Part shown: positions 16,830 through 24,805 of the stretch, one piece after another
Numbering within the stretch: the stretch's first letter is position 1
Layout of the letters: every line of letters starts with the position of its first letter
DNA from: Desulforamulus ruminis DSM 2154
GTDB lineage: Bacteria; Bacillota; Desulfotomaculia; Desulfotomaculales; Desulfotomaculaceae
Assembly (NCBI RefSeq): GCF_000215085.1
Contig: NC_015589.1
Span: forward strand, 3,422,120 to 3,486,119
Direction: 5' to 3'
Length of the DNA stretch: 64,000 nt
Notes under the pieces: generated by a model
Database searches by the model: none
Seen by the model: the letters and a program-made list of their open reading frames with translations, nothing else
Told to the model about the DNA's origin: nothing
Position numbers and translations under genes: made by a program

Positions 16830-18704
16830 TTAGTCAACCAGACGGATAATGGGGCGTTTAATCATTTCCCATTCGCCGCTAGCAGCATCGTACTTGCAGT
16901 TGCAGAATACTTCCCACTCAGGATTGATAGCGGGCATATCAGCACGGAAGTAGTAGCCGGGGAACCGGGTTTCTTCACGGAACAGGACAGTGCGAATGTG
17001 GGATTCGGCCTGCAGTGTTCTGTGGATGTTTTCCCAGGCTCTCATTAATTCGTGCAGGTTACGGGCAGCCAGCTTTTCGCTGTCTTCTTTCAACATTAAC
17101 AGATACTCAAGACCTTTATCCAACAGGGCCTTGGAAGTGGTAAAGTTAGCAACAACACCGCCAGCATACTCGTCCATCATCTTCTGAAGACGGAACATGT
17201 ACATCTTGGGCAGGATGTAGTTGGGGTTTACGTCGGGATCGGTGGTAAAGCCACTGAATTCTTCCCAAACAGCCATGGGCTTCAGAACTTTAGCTTTCAG
17301 TTCTTCTACTTTAGCATCGTCAATGTTGGGTTCCTGGTTGTTTTCTACAACGAAACGAACCATGGATTTACCAGCAATACGGCCTTCAGCGTGGGAACCG
17401 GAGGAGAACTTGTGGCTGGAAGCGCCAGAAGCATCACCGGCGGCAAACAGGCCTTTAATAGTTGTCATGTTGGTGTAACCCCACTGGTATTCAGCAGGAG
17501 CCAGGTCAGCAGGACCGGAAACCCAAGCACCGGAAGCACCGGAGTGAGAACCAATGAAGTAAGGTTCAGCAGCAGCGATCTCGGAGAATTTCTCTTCGGG
17601 AGCGATGTTGCAAGCTGCCCACAGGATAGCCTGTGATACAGTCATATCAAGGAAATCTTCCCAAGCTTCGCTTTCCAGTTCTTTCATTTTCTTCTTGAAG
17701 GCTTTGGGATCGTCTTCGTATTTCTTCGCTAAGTTAGCAATGGCTTCAGCAGTCTGCATGTACAGGGGGCCTTTGCCATCGCTTACATCCAGCATGCCCA
17801 GGTAGTTACGCAGGTTAGCCGGGATCGGTTTAACGGAGCCATAGGGACCCCAGTTAGCCAGTTCTTCACGACGGGTTACCATATACTCTTCGCCAAAACC
17901 GTTGGTAGCGCGGGATTTGAAGAGCAGGAACCAAGCGCCTACAGGGCCGTAAGCATCTTTAAAGCGTACGGGGATGAAACGAACTTCTTGGCAGGTCATT
18001 TCAGCGCCGGCAGCCATGGTGAAGTATGCGGAAGAACCGGAGCTAAAAGGAGGATACCAGGAACGGCCTAGACCTTCACCGGTGGAACGGGGCTTGAATA
18101 CGCCTACGGCGCCGCCCATAGCAGCCAAAACGGCTTTAGCCTTAAATACATAGACTTTTTCTTCACGGGTGCTGAAACCAACTGCGCCGGCGATTCTGTC
18201 GCCATCCATGATGGGTTCGCAGATGTATACGCGCTCATAGATGTTGTCGGTGCCCAGAGCGTTCTTAGCAGCTTCAGCAACGATTACCTTGTAGGATTCA
18301 CCGTTTAACATGATCTGCCAGCGGCCACCACGAACGTAGTTGCCTTCGTCGTTGGTCCAGATAGGGAGACCCCACTTTTCAAACAGGTGTACGGAAGAGT
18401 CAACGTGACGGGCGATGTCAGCGACTTGGTCGTCACGGGCAATACCCATTAAGTCGTTTTTAACATATTTTACATAATCTTCAACGGTGTTGTCACCTTT
18501 GGCAATACCTAAATATTGGTTGATAGCGGAAAGACCCATGGCAACTGCACCGGAACGGTCCATAGCAGCCTTATCTACCAGGGTAACCTTTAAACCTTGT
18601 TTCTTGGCCCAGTAAGCTGCTTCAACGGCTGCGCCGCAAGCTGCCATACCGCCACCAAGGATCAGAATGTCGGTACTAACGACTACAGTTTCAAAGTTCG
18701 GCAT
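16830..18704 (-). CDS. aprA: Adenylylsulfate (APS) reductase alpha subunit
   Basis: FAD-containing catalytic subunit that reduces APS to sulfite and AMP in dissimilatory sulfate reduction. 624 residues, slightly shorter than many AprA proteins. An N-terminal dinucleotide-binding motif (ILGGGMAACGAAVEAAYWA) is followed by the conserved FAD and substrate blocks MDRSGAVAMGLSAINQY, GGRWQIMLNGESYK and KFSSGSHAEGRIAGKSMVRF, and the C-terminal HIRTVLFREETRFPGYYFRAD stretch near the active site. The start has AGGAGG upstream. aprB lies 37 bp before it, the usual aprBA order. Base and codon use appear more GC-balanced than in neighbouring genes, as expected for a highly expressed enzyme. Confidence 0.97.
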   Translation of the reverse strand: MPNFETVVVSTDILILGGGMAACGAAVEAAYWAKKQGLKVTLVDKAAMDRSGAVAMGLSAINQYLGIAKGDNTVEDYVKYVKNDLMGIARDDQVADIARHVDSSVHLFEKWGLPIWTNDEGNYVRGGRWQIMLNGESYKVIVAEAAKNALGTDNIYERVYICEPIMDGDRIAGAVGFSTREEKVYVFKAKAVLAAMGGAVGVFKPRSTGEGLGRSWYPPFSSGSSAYFTMAAGAEMTCQEVRFIPVRFKDAYGPVGAWFLLFKSRATNGFGEEYMVTRREELANWGPYGSVKPIPANLRNYLGMLDVSDGKGPLYMQTAEAIANLAKKYEDDPKAFKKKMKELESEAWEDFLDMTVSQAILWAACNIAPEEKFSEIAAAEPYFIGSHSGASGAWVSGPADLAPAEYQWGYTNMTTIKGLFAAGDASGASSHKFSSGSHAEGRIAGKSMVRFVVENNQEPNIDDAKVEELKAKVLKPMAVWEEFSGFTTDPDVNPNYILPKMYMFRLQKMMDEYAGGVVANFTTSKALLDKGLEYLLMLKEDSEKLAARNLHELMRAWENIHRTLQAESHIRTVLFREETRFPGYYFRADMPAINPEWEVFCNCKYDAASGEWEMIKRPIIRLVD

Positions 18705-18741
18705 TATATATTAACCTCCTCCGATAGTTAGTTATTTAAAT

Positions 18742-19185
18742 TTACTTTTTTAAGCCAGGCAGTTCAGCAGTACCTACAGAATAGGGCTCGGTGAACAGAA
18801 GCTGGTTGTTCAGGTCGTCCTGATCTACGGTGTAGCCGCCAGCGGGTTCAGCAGTACCTTCATCGGTGGTACGGATGGGGAATTTGAAACGCTTCAGCAT
18901 GCCATTACGGAACTTAACGGTCCACATGATGCTGTCAGAACTTCTCAGGGGCACACAACTGGCGCCCATAGGAACGAAGTCAGCATAACCACGAACGTCA
19001 ATGGCCTGTTGGGGGCAGATCTTAACACAGCAGTAGCATTCCCAGCACTGGGATACGTCACGGTTAGTGGCTTTCATTTTTTCTCTGTCCAGAACCATCA
19101 GGTCGTTGGGGCAGATGTACATGCAAGCGGTTTTGTCCTGACCCTTGCAACCATCGCACTTTTCAGCAATTACAAAACTAGGCAT
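18742..19185 (-). CDS. aprB: Adenylylsulfate (APS) reductase beta subunit
   Basis: Electron-transfer ferredoxin subunit with two [4Fe-4S] clusters that passes electrons from the Qmo complex to AprA. 147 residues. Cluster ligands are visible as CDGCKGQDKTACMYICP, with the long loop typical of AprB, and CWECYCCVKICP. The C-terminal tail (about residues 85-147) wraps around AprA in known structures. ATG at 19185 is preceded by GGGAGGT. The 430-bp region before it, up to sat, holds two perfect palindromes and one long hairpin, so aprBA probably has its own regulation even though it is co-directional with sat. Confidence 0.97.
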   Translation of the reverse strand: MPSFVIAEKCDGCKGQDKTACMYICPNDLMVLDREKMKATNRDVSQCWECYCCVKICPQQAIDVRGYADFVPMGASCVPLRSSDSIMWTVKFRNGMLKRFKFPIRTTDEGTAEPAGGYTVDQDDLNNQLLFTEPYSVGTAELPGLKK

Positions 19186-19210
19186 TTTTTTACCTCCCTG
19201 TTCCTAATTT

Positions 19211-19230
19211 TTAAAGACAACTGTCTTTAA
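19211..19230. promoter_or_regulatory. Perfect palindrome just upstream of aprB
   Basis: TTAAAGACA-AC-TGTCTTTAA is a 9-2-9 bp perfect inverted repeat, 25 bp before the aprB start codon. A 2-nt centre is poor for an RNA hairpin and better suited to a dimeric repressor. No known regulator is recognised. Confidence 0.5.
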
Positions 19231-19429
19231 TACTTAATCAATATCAATCAGTTATATAGTAACAGAACTCGAATTCCCTTCCGCCGGCAGGATCTTCTCA
19301 TGATTATTCCGGAAAACTCCGAATAGGTTTTATTGACTGAATTTTAAAATATCTTTATTCTTCCGGGACTTAGCGTCCCCAACCACCTCCTCTAAACTGG
19401 GTTTTTCACCACCAGCAGCAAGGGGTCAT

Positions 19430-19473
19430 TTCGGATGCAGCGTAGACCGTAGCGGTCCACACTGTATACCGAA
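19430..19473 (-). promoter_or_regulatory. Long stem-loop in the sat-aprB intergenic region
   Basis: On the minus strand the outer TTCGG/CCGAA pair encloses ATACAGTGTGGACCG-CTA-CGGTCTACGCTGCAT. About 19 pairs form with one mismatch, one bulged T and two G-T pairs. No T-tract follows, so it is not a simple terminator. It may be a leader-RNA structure or a processing site about 245 nt before aprB. Confidence 0.5.
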
Positions 19474-19522
19474 CATAAAAATTGTATTTTTTTAAGAACA
19501 AAGACTTTTTTGTCAATCATCT

Positions 19523-19539
19523 TACAAAATCATTTTGTA
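19523..19539. promoter_or_regulatory. Perfect 8-1-8 palindrome downstream of sat
   Basis: TACAAAAT-C-ATTTTGTA, 77 bp downstream of the sat stop codon and upstream of the long stem-loop. On the minus strand TTGACA follows 8 bp later, so the site lies where an operator for an aprBA promoter could be. No good -10 at standard spacing was found. Confidence 0.45.
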
Positions 19540-19615
19540 GAACAATGTAGAATATTAGGAGACCATGGAGATGGCACCCTTCCATTCCAGCAACCGGGGA
19601 AATCTCGAGTTTAAA

Positions 19616-20785
19616 TTACTTCTCCAAACTTTGGTAGTACTTGGTGAGGATCTCCAGAACTTCCTTACGGCCAAACTCCAAGGGAGGAAGTTCGCCTTTG
19701 GAAAACATTTCACGAACTTTGGTGCCGCTGATGGCAATACGGTCTTCTTTACCGTGGGGGCAAGTTTTCTCGGTAGCCATGCCCATGCACTTCTTGCAGT
19801 AGTAAGCGGCAGTTACTTTAATCGGCTGGCACAGGATTTCCCCAGGTGCAAACTGATCAAAGATTTCTTGGGCCTGGTAAGCAGTGTAGTAGCTGCCAAC
19901 ACCAGCGTGGTCACGACCTACAAGAATGTGGCTGCAGCCAAAGTTTTGACGGAAGATCGCGTGCAGGATGGCTTCTTTGGGACCGGCATAGCGCATTTCC
20001 ATGGGATACACACGCATTTCAACCGTTGCGGGGTTGAAGTAGTTTTCCAGGTGAGCTTTGTAAGCTTCAAAACGAACTTCGGCAGGAATGTCCCCGGCCT
20101 TTAATTTACCAACGATGGGATGGAGGAACAAACCGTCACAAACCTCGTTACCGATCTTGCACAGGAACTCGTGGGAGCGGTGCAGGGGGTTCCGGGTTTG
20201 GAAAGCACAGACGGTATTCCAGCCTTTGGACTCAAACAGAGCGCGGGTCTCAGCCGGGTGAGCATAGTAGCCGGCATATTTGGTGGCATAACCCATTTCA
20301 GAGAAGGTTACAATGCTGCCGCCCAGATATACATCGCCCTGAGACATTACTTTTTGTACGCCGGGATGATCGGCATCATCGGTAAAGAATGCGGCTTTAC
20401 ATTCTTTTACTTTATCATAACCATACTTGTCGGCAACGGTAATGATACCAACATAGATACCACTTTCATCGTCAACCAGAGCCAGTTCGTCGCCAGCCTT
20501 AATGCTTTCGGCCTGTTCCTTTGTAACTGCCAGGGTTACAGGCAGGGGCCATGCTAAACCGTTGGCCAGGTGGTTGTTGTTAACAACGCCTTCATAGTCC
20601 GCCTGGGTCATAAAACCGGTCAGCGGGGAAAATGCACCCATACCAATCATTAAGCAGTCAGAGGACTCACGAGAGCTCATACGGATTACCGGCAGGGTTT
20701 CGGCTTTTGCCTTTAGTTCTGCGCGCTGCTCTTTGGGAGCCAGCACCGGGGTTAGTTTTCCACCATGGGGTTGAACTAATGCCAT
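19616..20785 (-). CDS. sat: Sulfate adenylyltransferase (ATP sulfurylase), dissimilatory type
   Basis: Cytoplasmic enzyme that activates sulfate with ATP to APS and pyrophosphate, the first step of sulfate reduction. 389 residues, the size of homo-oligomeric bacterial Sat without a kinase domain. Signature motifs are QTRNPLHRSHEFL (about 194-206) and GRDHAGVG (about 285-292). A zinc-site-like cluster CKKCMG...CPHG lies near residue 330, as in other dissimilatory enzymes. ATG at 20785 has AAGGAGG upstream. It lies between hdrB and aprB, with about 400 bp of non-coding sequence on each side, so it could be a separate transcription unit. Confidence 0.97.
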   Translation of the reverse strand: MALVQPHGGKLTPVLAPKEQRAELKAKAETLPVIRMSSRESSDCLMIGMGAFSPLTGFMTQADYEGVVNNNHLANGLAWPLPVTLAVTKEQAESIKAGDELALVDDESGIYVGIITVADKYGYDKVKECKAAFFTDDADHPGVQKVMSQGDVYLGGSIVTFSEMGYATKYAGYYAHPAETRALFESKGWNTVCAFQTRNPLHRSHEFLCKIGNEVCDGLFLHPIVGKLKAGDIPAEVRFEAYKAHLENYFNPATVEMRVYPMEMRYAGPKEAILHAIFRQNFGCSHILVGRDHAGVGSYYTAYQAQEIFDQFAPGEILCQPIKVTAAYYCKKCMGMATEKTCPHGKEDRIAISGTKVREMFSKGELPPLEFGRKEVLEILTKYYQSLEK

Positions 20786-20809
20786 AATACACGCCTCCTT
20801 GTTCTTTTT

Positions 20810-20836
20810 AAAATTCGGACCTTATGTCCTAATTTT
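20810..20836. promoter_or_regulatory. Inverted repeat in the sat 5' leader
   Basis: AAAATT-C-GGAC-CTTAT-GTCC-T-AATTTT: ten pairs interrupted by one mismatch, just upstream of the sat ribosome binding site. It could be a repressor site or an RNA stem controlling translation. Confidence 0.45.
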
Positions 20837-21195
20837 GTGAATACAAACACTTATTGAGGTAAACCGGCCAGTATCGGCCTCGTTCAACAGGATGGATACT
20901 TATTATGGATTGTACAAGATGTCACGAGTTCAATCCAGGCTTAATGATTAGCAAATGTCACATAAATCACATGCCTTGCCAAAAATTAACAACCAAACTC
21001 ATACCCTTGCCAACCCGCGTATCCTTTGGCCTCACGCATTTTGTCTGTTTTTGTCGGCTACTGGCAAGTATTTTGTATTCTTTAATCTTAATAGATATAT
21101 TCTCTTCAACTTCCCATTTTCCTGCTGGGAAATGCAATTTTATTAATAATTTGTGCAAAAAAGTATTTGCTCCTGGCCAACTCTTTTTTGTCGCA
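20837..21195. other. Non-coding stretch between hdrB and sat
   Basis: About 360 bp with no plausible gene. It must hold the hdrB transcript end and probably the sat promoter, but no terminator with a T-tract and no promoter at standard spacing could be identified. A short inverted pair, GGATTG...CAATCC, lies around 20902-20936. Two short open frames here have no ribosome binding site. Confidence 0.4.
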
Positions 21196-22065
21196 TTACA
21201 CCCATTGCTTTAATGCGTTATTTGGCGAAACAATGCAGTAATCCAACGCCGCCTGCTTGCGGTCCAAACCGTAGGCAATGGCCATTAGTTGAGTAAAGAA
21301 TAATACCGGAAGGTTATATTTGGTGCTAAAATTTTTATTCACTTTCACTTGGTAGGCATCGAGGTTCATTTGACACAGGGGACAGGGGGTGACGATAATA
21401 TCCGCTCCGGCCTCCTGGGCGCTTTTTAAGATGGGGTATACGGCTGAAGCGGTGATATCCGGAGCCGTGGCATTCATGATGCCGGTACAGCACTTTAGTT
21501 TATAAGGGAAGTTTACGGGTTCTGCTCCCAGGGCGGAAACAATATTATCTAAAAATGTCGGTTGTTCCCAGTTATCAAACTCCCTCAGGGCCCGTACCGT
21601 TTGGCAGCCTACATATCCTGCAACCTTAAGTCCTGTTAAAGGCTTGGTCACTTTGGAGGCAATTTGTTCCAATCCAATATCCGTAACCATTACATCAAGA
21701 ATATTACGGACTTTTAGTTTTCCGTCATAGCTGAGGTCATCTTTGCTTAAAGCATCGTTGGCGGCATTTTTAAATTTCTCGTTGGCGAATTTTTTATTTA
21801 CGCAACCCAGGTTGGTATAACAGGAACTACAGGTAGCAACCACATCTTCTGTTCCCATTTTCTCCGCCAAGGCAAGATTTCTAGCGGACAGCACATCCGC
21901 CGCAAACTGACCGATGACACTGGAAGAAACCGTAGAACCGCAGCAGTTCCAATCTTCGATTTCCCTCAGTTCAAGCCCCAGTACCTTGGCCACTTCAAGG
22001 GTTGAATGATGGTAACTAATGGCGGTTCCTTCACTGGAGCAACCGGGATAAATTGAGTACTTCAT
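21196..22065 (-). CDS. hdrB: Heterodisulfide reductase subunit B-like protein
   Basis: Cytoplasmic CCG-domain protein expected to carry the unusual non-cubane iron-sulfur clusters of HdrB. It has both five-Cys CCG repeats: YPGCSS...WNCCGST...CSSCYTN, and GYVGCQTVR...KCCTGI...CPLCQMN. In Gram-positive sulfate reducers HdrBC-type proteins are thought to replace QmoC as partner of QmoAB. ATG at 22065 is preferred because HdrB proteins begin near the first YPGC motif; the GTG at 22077 overlaps the ribosome binding site. Only 1 nt separates it from the hdrC stop, so the two are coupled. Confidence 0.9.
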   Translation of the reverse strand: MKYSIYPGCSSEGTAISYHHSTLEVAKVLGLELREIEDWNCCGSTVSSSVIGQFAADVLSARNLALAEKMGTEDVVATCSSCYTNLGCVNKKFANEKFKNAANDALSKDDLSYDGKLKVRNILDVMVTDIGLEQIASKVTKPLTGLKVAGYVGCQTVRALREFDNWEQPTFLDNIVSALGAEPVNFPYKLKCCTGIMNATAPDITASAVYPILKSAQEAGADIIVTPCPLCQMNLDAYQVKVNKNFSTKYNLPVLFFTQLMAIAYGLDRKQAALDYCIVSPNNALKQWV

Positions 22066-22066
22066 C

Positions 22067-22666
22067 TCAGTGACCACCCTCCTTGGCGATTTCTGCGGCC
22101 CGGTTTAAGACATCGCGTAATTTGCCGGGATTTTTAACACCCTTAGGAGGCAGCAGCGGCAAACGGCGGTGCAGCATCATGCCCTTACCAACATCCTGCA
22201 TATCCAGGGCCATTTTAATGGCATTCCCTAAACCAATTTTCAAACCGTAATTTAGAGTAACCCCGCCTTCCCAGATACGGCCCCGCTTGGCCACATCCTT
22301 GGCGTAAACTTCCGCCATGGCCTGGGAATTATGAGTAATACCGTTTTCCACCGCCAGATGACGGAGATCGTGCATAACATCCATCATCGGCACACCCCGG
22401 GGGCAACGACAGGCACAGGTATAACAGGAGGTGCATAACCACATGGTATTGGCTTTAAGTACTTCATCTTTACGGCCGGCCCGGATCAGTTGAATAACCC
22501 GCCTGGGAGACAGGTCCATCTTTTCTTTAAGTGCACAGGTGGTAGGACATATCCCGCACTGCATACACATTTTGACCCATTTCCCATTTTCCATGCCATA
22601 AACCTTTTTGGTAAATTCCGAATCGTACGTTACAGTGGTTTTCTCTTTTTCTGCAGCTTCAGACAT
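22067..22666 (-). CDS. hdrC: Heterodisulfide reductase subunit C-like ferredoxin protein
   Basis: Soluble iron-sulfur protein of 199 residues with two CxxCxxCxxxC motifs (CMQCGICPTTC, about residues 34-44, and CTSCYTCACRCP, about 79-90). No membrane span is visible, unlike QmoC, whose C-terminal part is a cytochrome-b-like membrane domain. It should pass electrons between QmoAB and HdrB or another donor. ATG at 22666 has GAGGGAAG upstream. It is the first gene of the hdrCB pair and lies about 255 nt after a good promoter, leaving a long leader. Confidence 0.9.
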   Translation of the reverse strand: MSEAAEKEKTTVTYDSEFTKKVYGMENGKWVKMCMQCGICPTTCALKEKMDLSPRRVIQLIRAGRKDEVLKANTMWLCTSCYTCACRCPRGVPMMDVMHDLRHLAVENGITHNSQAMAEVYAKDVAKRGRIWEGGVTLNYGLKIGLGNAIKMALDMQDVGKGMMLHRRLPLLPPKGVKNPGKLRDVLNRAAEIAKEGGH

Positions 22667-22930
22667 TGACTTCCCTCACTTCCCTTCGGGCATTCTTCCA
22701 TGCAATATCACATAAGTCGTATCGTTGCCGTTAACATACAAAATATTGCATTGCACCGGGCGACAACTGATTGGTTTGGCGCCAGCCTTGTGAATATACG
22801 CACACGAACTAACGCAAAATTGCTTCCGACACCTCCTCGCCAAAGATATCAGAACCTTTAAAATATGTGAAATGCTTGGTAAACTTGTCTCAAAAAAGAA
22901 TAATTAAAAGAAAAAGTGCGATGTAAGTTA
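22667..22930. other. Long hdrC leader region
   Basis: About 260 bp between the predicted transcription start and hdrC. No gene longer than a few codons is credible. One very short frame (GTG, seven codons, after GAGGAG) is probably chance. No known riboswitch pattern was recognised. Confidence 0.4.
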
Positions 22931-22959
22931 ACTATATCACCACTATTTTTACTTGACAA
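22931..22959 (-). promoter_or_regulatory. Sigma-A type promoter of hdrCB
   Basis: On the minus strand TTGTCA (22959-22954) and TATAGT (22936-22931) are exactly 17 bp apart. The -35 overlaps a small palindrome, ACTTGACAAGT. It is the only good promoter found upstream of the sulfate-reduction block. Confidence 0.65.
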
Positions 22960-23226
22960 GTAGTTTTATCGGTGAGTACAGACCTTTAACCTCTTTGCAG
23001 AAAAGTGAAGAAAGATGTTTTCGGGGCTCCTCGGATAAGATAACACAGCACCTCTTCTGTCGTCAATACGACAAAATTAGGTACTATTAGTAAGTCTTAT
23101 TCGTGAAGATTATATGAAATCCTTTATTATTTCCGAAAATTTTCGCTTTTTACCATCACTTTTATCTACCCTTTATTTATACGTTGTTCTAATGAGAATA
23201 TGCCTGTGCTTTTCCACCTTCACCCA

Positions 23227-23255
23227 TCGCCATGGAACTCTATCTTTGTTATAAT
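23227..23255 (+). promoter_or_regulatory. Possible promoter of the YkgJ-like gene
   Basis: TCGCCA and a perfect TATAAT, 17 bp apart, about 45 bp upstream of the start codon. Confidence 0.5.
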
Positions 23256-23301
23256 ATGAACTTAGTAATATCTGAAAAATAATAAGGAGATGAACTTTAC
23301 G

Positions 23302-24039
23302 ATGTTGCAGCCGGTGGAACTTTACAATGCCTTGGGAAAAGCCGAGCAAAACAACTTCTTTATGACCCTTCAAAAAGTATATGATCAGTTGCCTGAGACC
23401 ACCTGTTCCGGATGCGCTACTTGTTGCAACTGGGGCAGTCCTCCTGCTTTTTTTATTGAATACCTTAATATGTATAAATTTTTACGGGATCAGAGAAAAG
23501 ATCACTGGCAGGAAATACTGGGAAAAGCCACGGAGTATTTTTATCTGGAACTGGTGGATACCGGTCAAAAGTGTCCCTTTTTAAATGAGAACAAGAGCTG
23601 TTCTATCTATGAAGTCCGGCCTTTTACCTGTCGTTCCTATGGTCTGCTTTCTAAAAAGGACTTTGAGACCGGGGACCGGGGACTGCAAGGGATGGCTCGG
23701 AAGTTCTGGGATGAATACCAGATCAAAATTCCTGACGAATTGATAAATTCCGAACTGTCCTGGTGCGATAAAGTATCTTTCGGAAAGGACAAATATCTGG
23801 AAAAAACCACCTTGGCAGGCCTGGCAGCCCAAATCGGCAAACTGGACTGTACCTTCTTTCCTCAGGATCTGGTGGACAAAGAAGGAACCTTGCTCCCCTA
23901 CCCGGTTCACTTAATGAATACGGTCTTAGGCTCCGGAGCTCGGGCCAGAAAGCTAAAAGTCATGAAGGAATTTAGCGATTGCGGCACCAAAGAACTTCTC
24001 AAGCCCTTTGTGGAAAAGGCCTGTGCTTTCCAATTTTAA
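23302..24039 (+). CDS. YkgJ-family cysteine cluster protein
   Basis: Cytoplasmic protein of 245 residues with the Cys pattern of the YkgJ/UPF0153 family: CSGCATCC (about 35-42), CPFL (about 91) and SCSIYEVRPFTCRSYG (about 99-114). These Cys are thought to bind zinc or an iron-sulfur cluster; the biochemical role is unknown. The C-terminal ~130 residues have no recognised domain. The start is uncertain: ATG at 23290 directly abuts AAGGAG, and ATG at 23302 is 12 nt from it. The gene is divergent from hdrC. Confidence 0.82.
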   Translation: MLQPVELYNALGKAEQNNFFMTLQKVYDQLPETTCSGCATCCNWGSPPAFFIEYLNMYKFLRDQRKDHWQEILGKATEYFYLELVDTGQKCPFLNENKSCSIYEVRPFTCRSYGLLSKKDFETGDRGLQGMARKFWDEYQIKIPDELINSELSWCDKVSFGKDKYLEKTTLAGLAAQIGKLDCTFFPQDLVDKEGTLLPYPVHLMNTVLGSGARARKLKVMKEFSDCGTKELLKPFVEKACAFQF

Positions 24040-24083
24040 TGATCACAACATGGCTCTTTTGCGCAATTCCTTTTTCTAAAAAT

Positions 24084-24185
24084 AATAGAACACGGATTAT
24101 ACGGATTTCCACGGATTTGCGCGGATTTTTAATTTATTCTAAATCCGCGCAAATCCGTATTATCCGTTAAATCCGCGTTCCATTG
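24084..24185. repeat. CGGATTT-rich palindromic intergenic repeat, copy 2
   Basis: Runs from AATAGAACACGGATTATACG to AAATCCGCGTTCCATT. The left half holds four CGGATTT-like units and the right half four in inverted orientation, so the transcript could fold into one long imperfect hairpin. It lies downstream of the YkgJ gene. The flank after it (TTTTGCCACA) is shared with copy 4. Confidence 0.85.
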
Positions 24186-24321
24186 TTTGTATGTTATCTG
24201 CCTGCTCTTTGGCGTGCTGCTAAAAAGTTATTTTGCCACATTCCCTTTTCCATGGATCAGGGCAATTTAAGAGGAGGATTTTGCTTTATTCTGGAGAAAA
24301 TATGTTGGGGAGGTGAAAATA

Positions 24322-24708
24322 ATGGCTAAAATAGATGCAGCTTTGGACTTGTGTGTGGAACTTGGCAAAATATTGTCCGAAACCGAGGAATTTCAAAAGA
24401 TGAAGGAAGCGGAAGCCAATTTACTCCATGGCGAGGAAGCCCGCGCCTTGGTTGAAGGCTTACAGGCTTTGCAAATGGAAATCCAGAAAAAGAAACTGGC
24501 AGGTCTGCAATTAACAGAAGAAGATAAGAAGAGAATGCAGGAGACTGAAGCAAAGGCCTTGGCCAATCCTTTAGTAAAGGCTTCCTTTGAGGCTCACGAA
24601 AAATTCCAGGGTGTTATGAGCCTGGTCAGCACCAAAATCCGTGAAGGAATTAACAGCAATTCACAGCAGATGCCTACAGATGAGGAAGAGGAAGAAGATT
24701 TAAACTGA
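24322..24708 (+). CDS. YlbF-family regulator (DUF964-type helical protein)
   Basis: Helical cytoplasmic protein of 128 residues related to YlbF/YmcA, which in Bacillus form a complex that promotes mRNA processing by RNase Y and influences sporulation, competence and biofilm. The family region reads LDLCVELGKILSETEEFQKM and then a charged coiled segment. The C terminus is a poly-acidic tail (DEEEEEDLN). ATG at 24322 has GGGGAGGTGA upstream. It is monocistronic with a strong terminator. Whether it acts on RNase Y here is inference. Confidence 0.8.
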   Translation: MAKIDAALDLCVELGKILSETEEFQKMKEAEANLLHGEEARALVEGLQALQMEIQKKKLAGLQLTEEDKKRMQETEAKALANPLVKASFEAHEKFQGVMSLVSTKIREGINSNSQQMPTDEEEEEDLN

Positions 24709-24710
24709 TA

Positions 24711-24750
24711 AAAAAACAGACTTCATAACGGCAATGAAGTCTGTTTTTTT
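24711..24750. terminator. Terminator between the ylbF-like and response-regulator genes
   Basis: ACAGACTTCAT and ATGAAGTCTGT form an 11-bp stem around 7 nt, flanked by A6 on the left and T7 on the right, so it works in both directions between the two convergent genes. Confidence 0.85.
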
Positions 24751-24805
24751 ATACCTTTATGGTAAAAGTCATAGGCTTCCCTATCCGACAGGAAAACCGG
24801 GTTCC

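Noticed and set aside
19380-19480. SAM or other known riboswitch upstream of aprB
   Set aside because: A strong stem-loop is present, but no conserved riboswitch core could be recognised.
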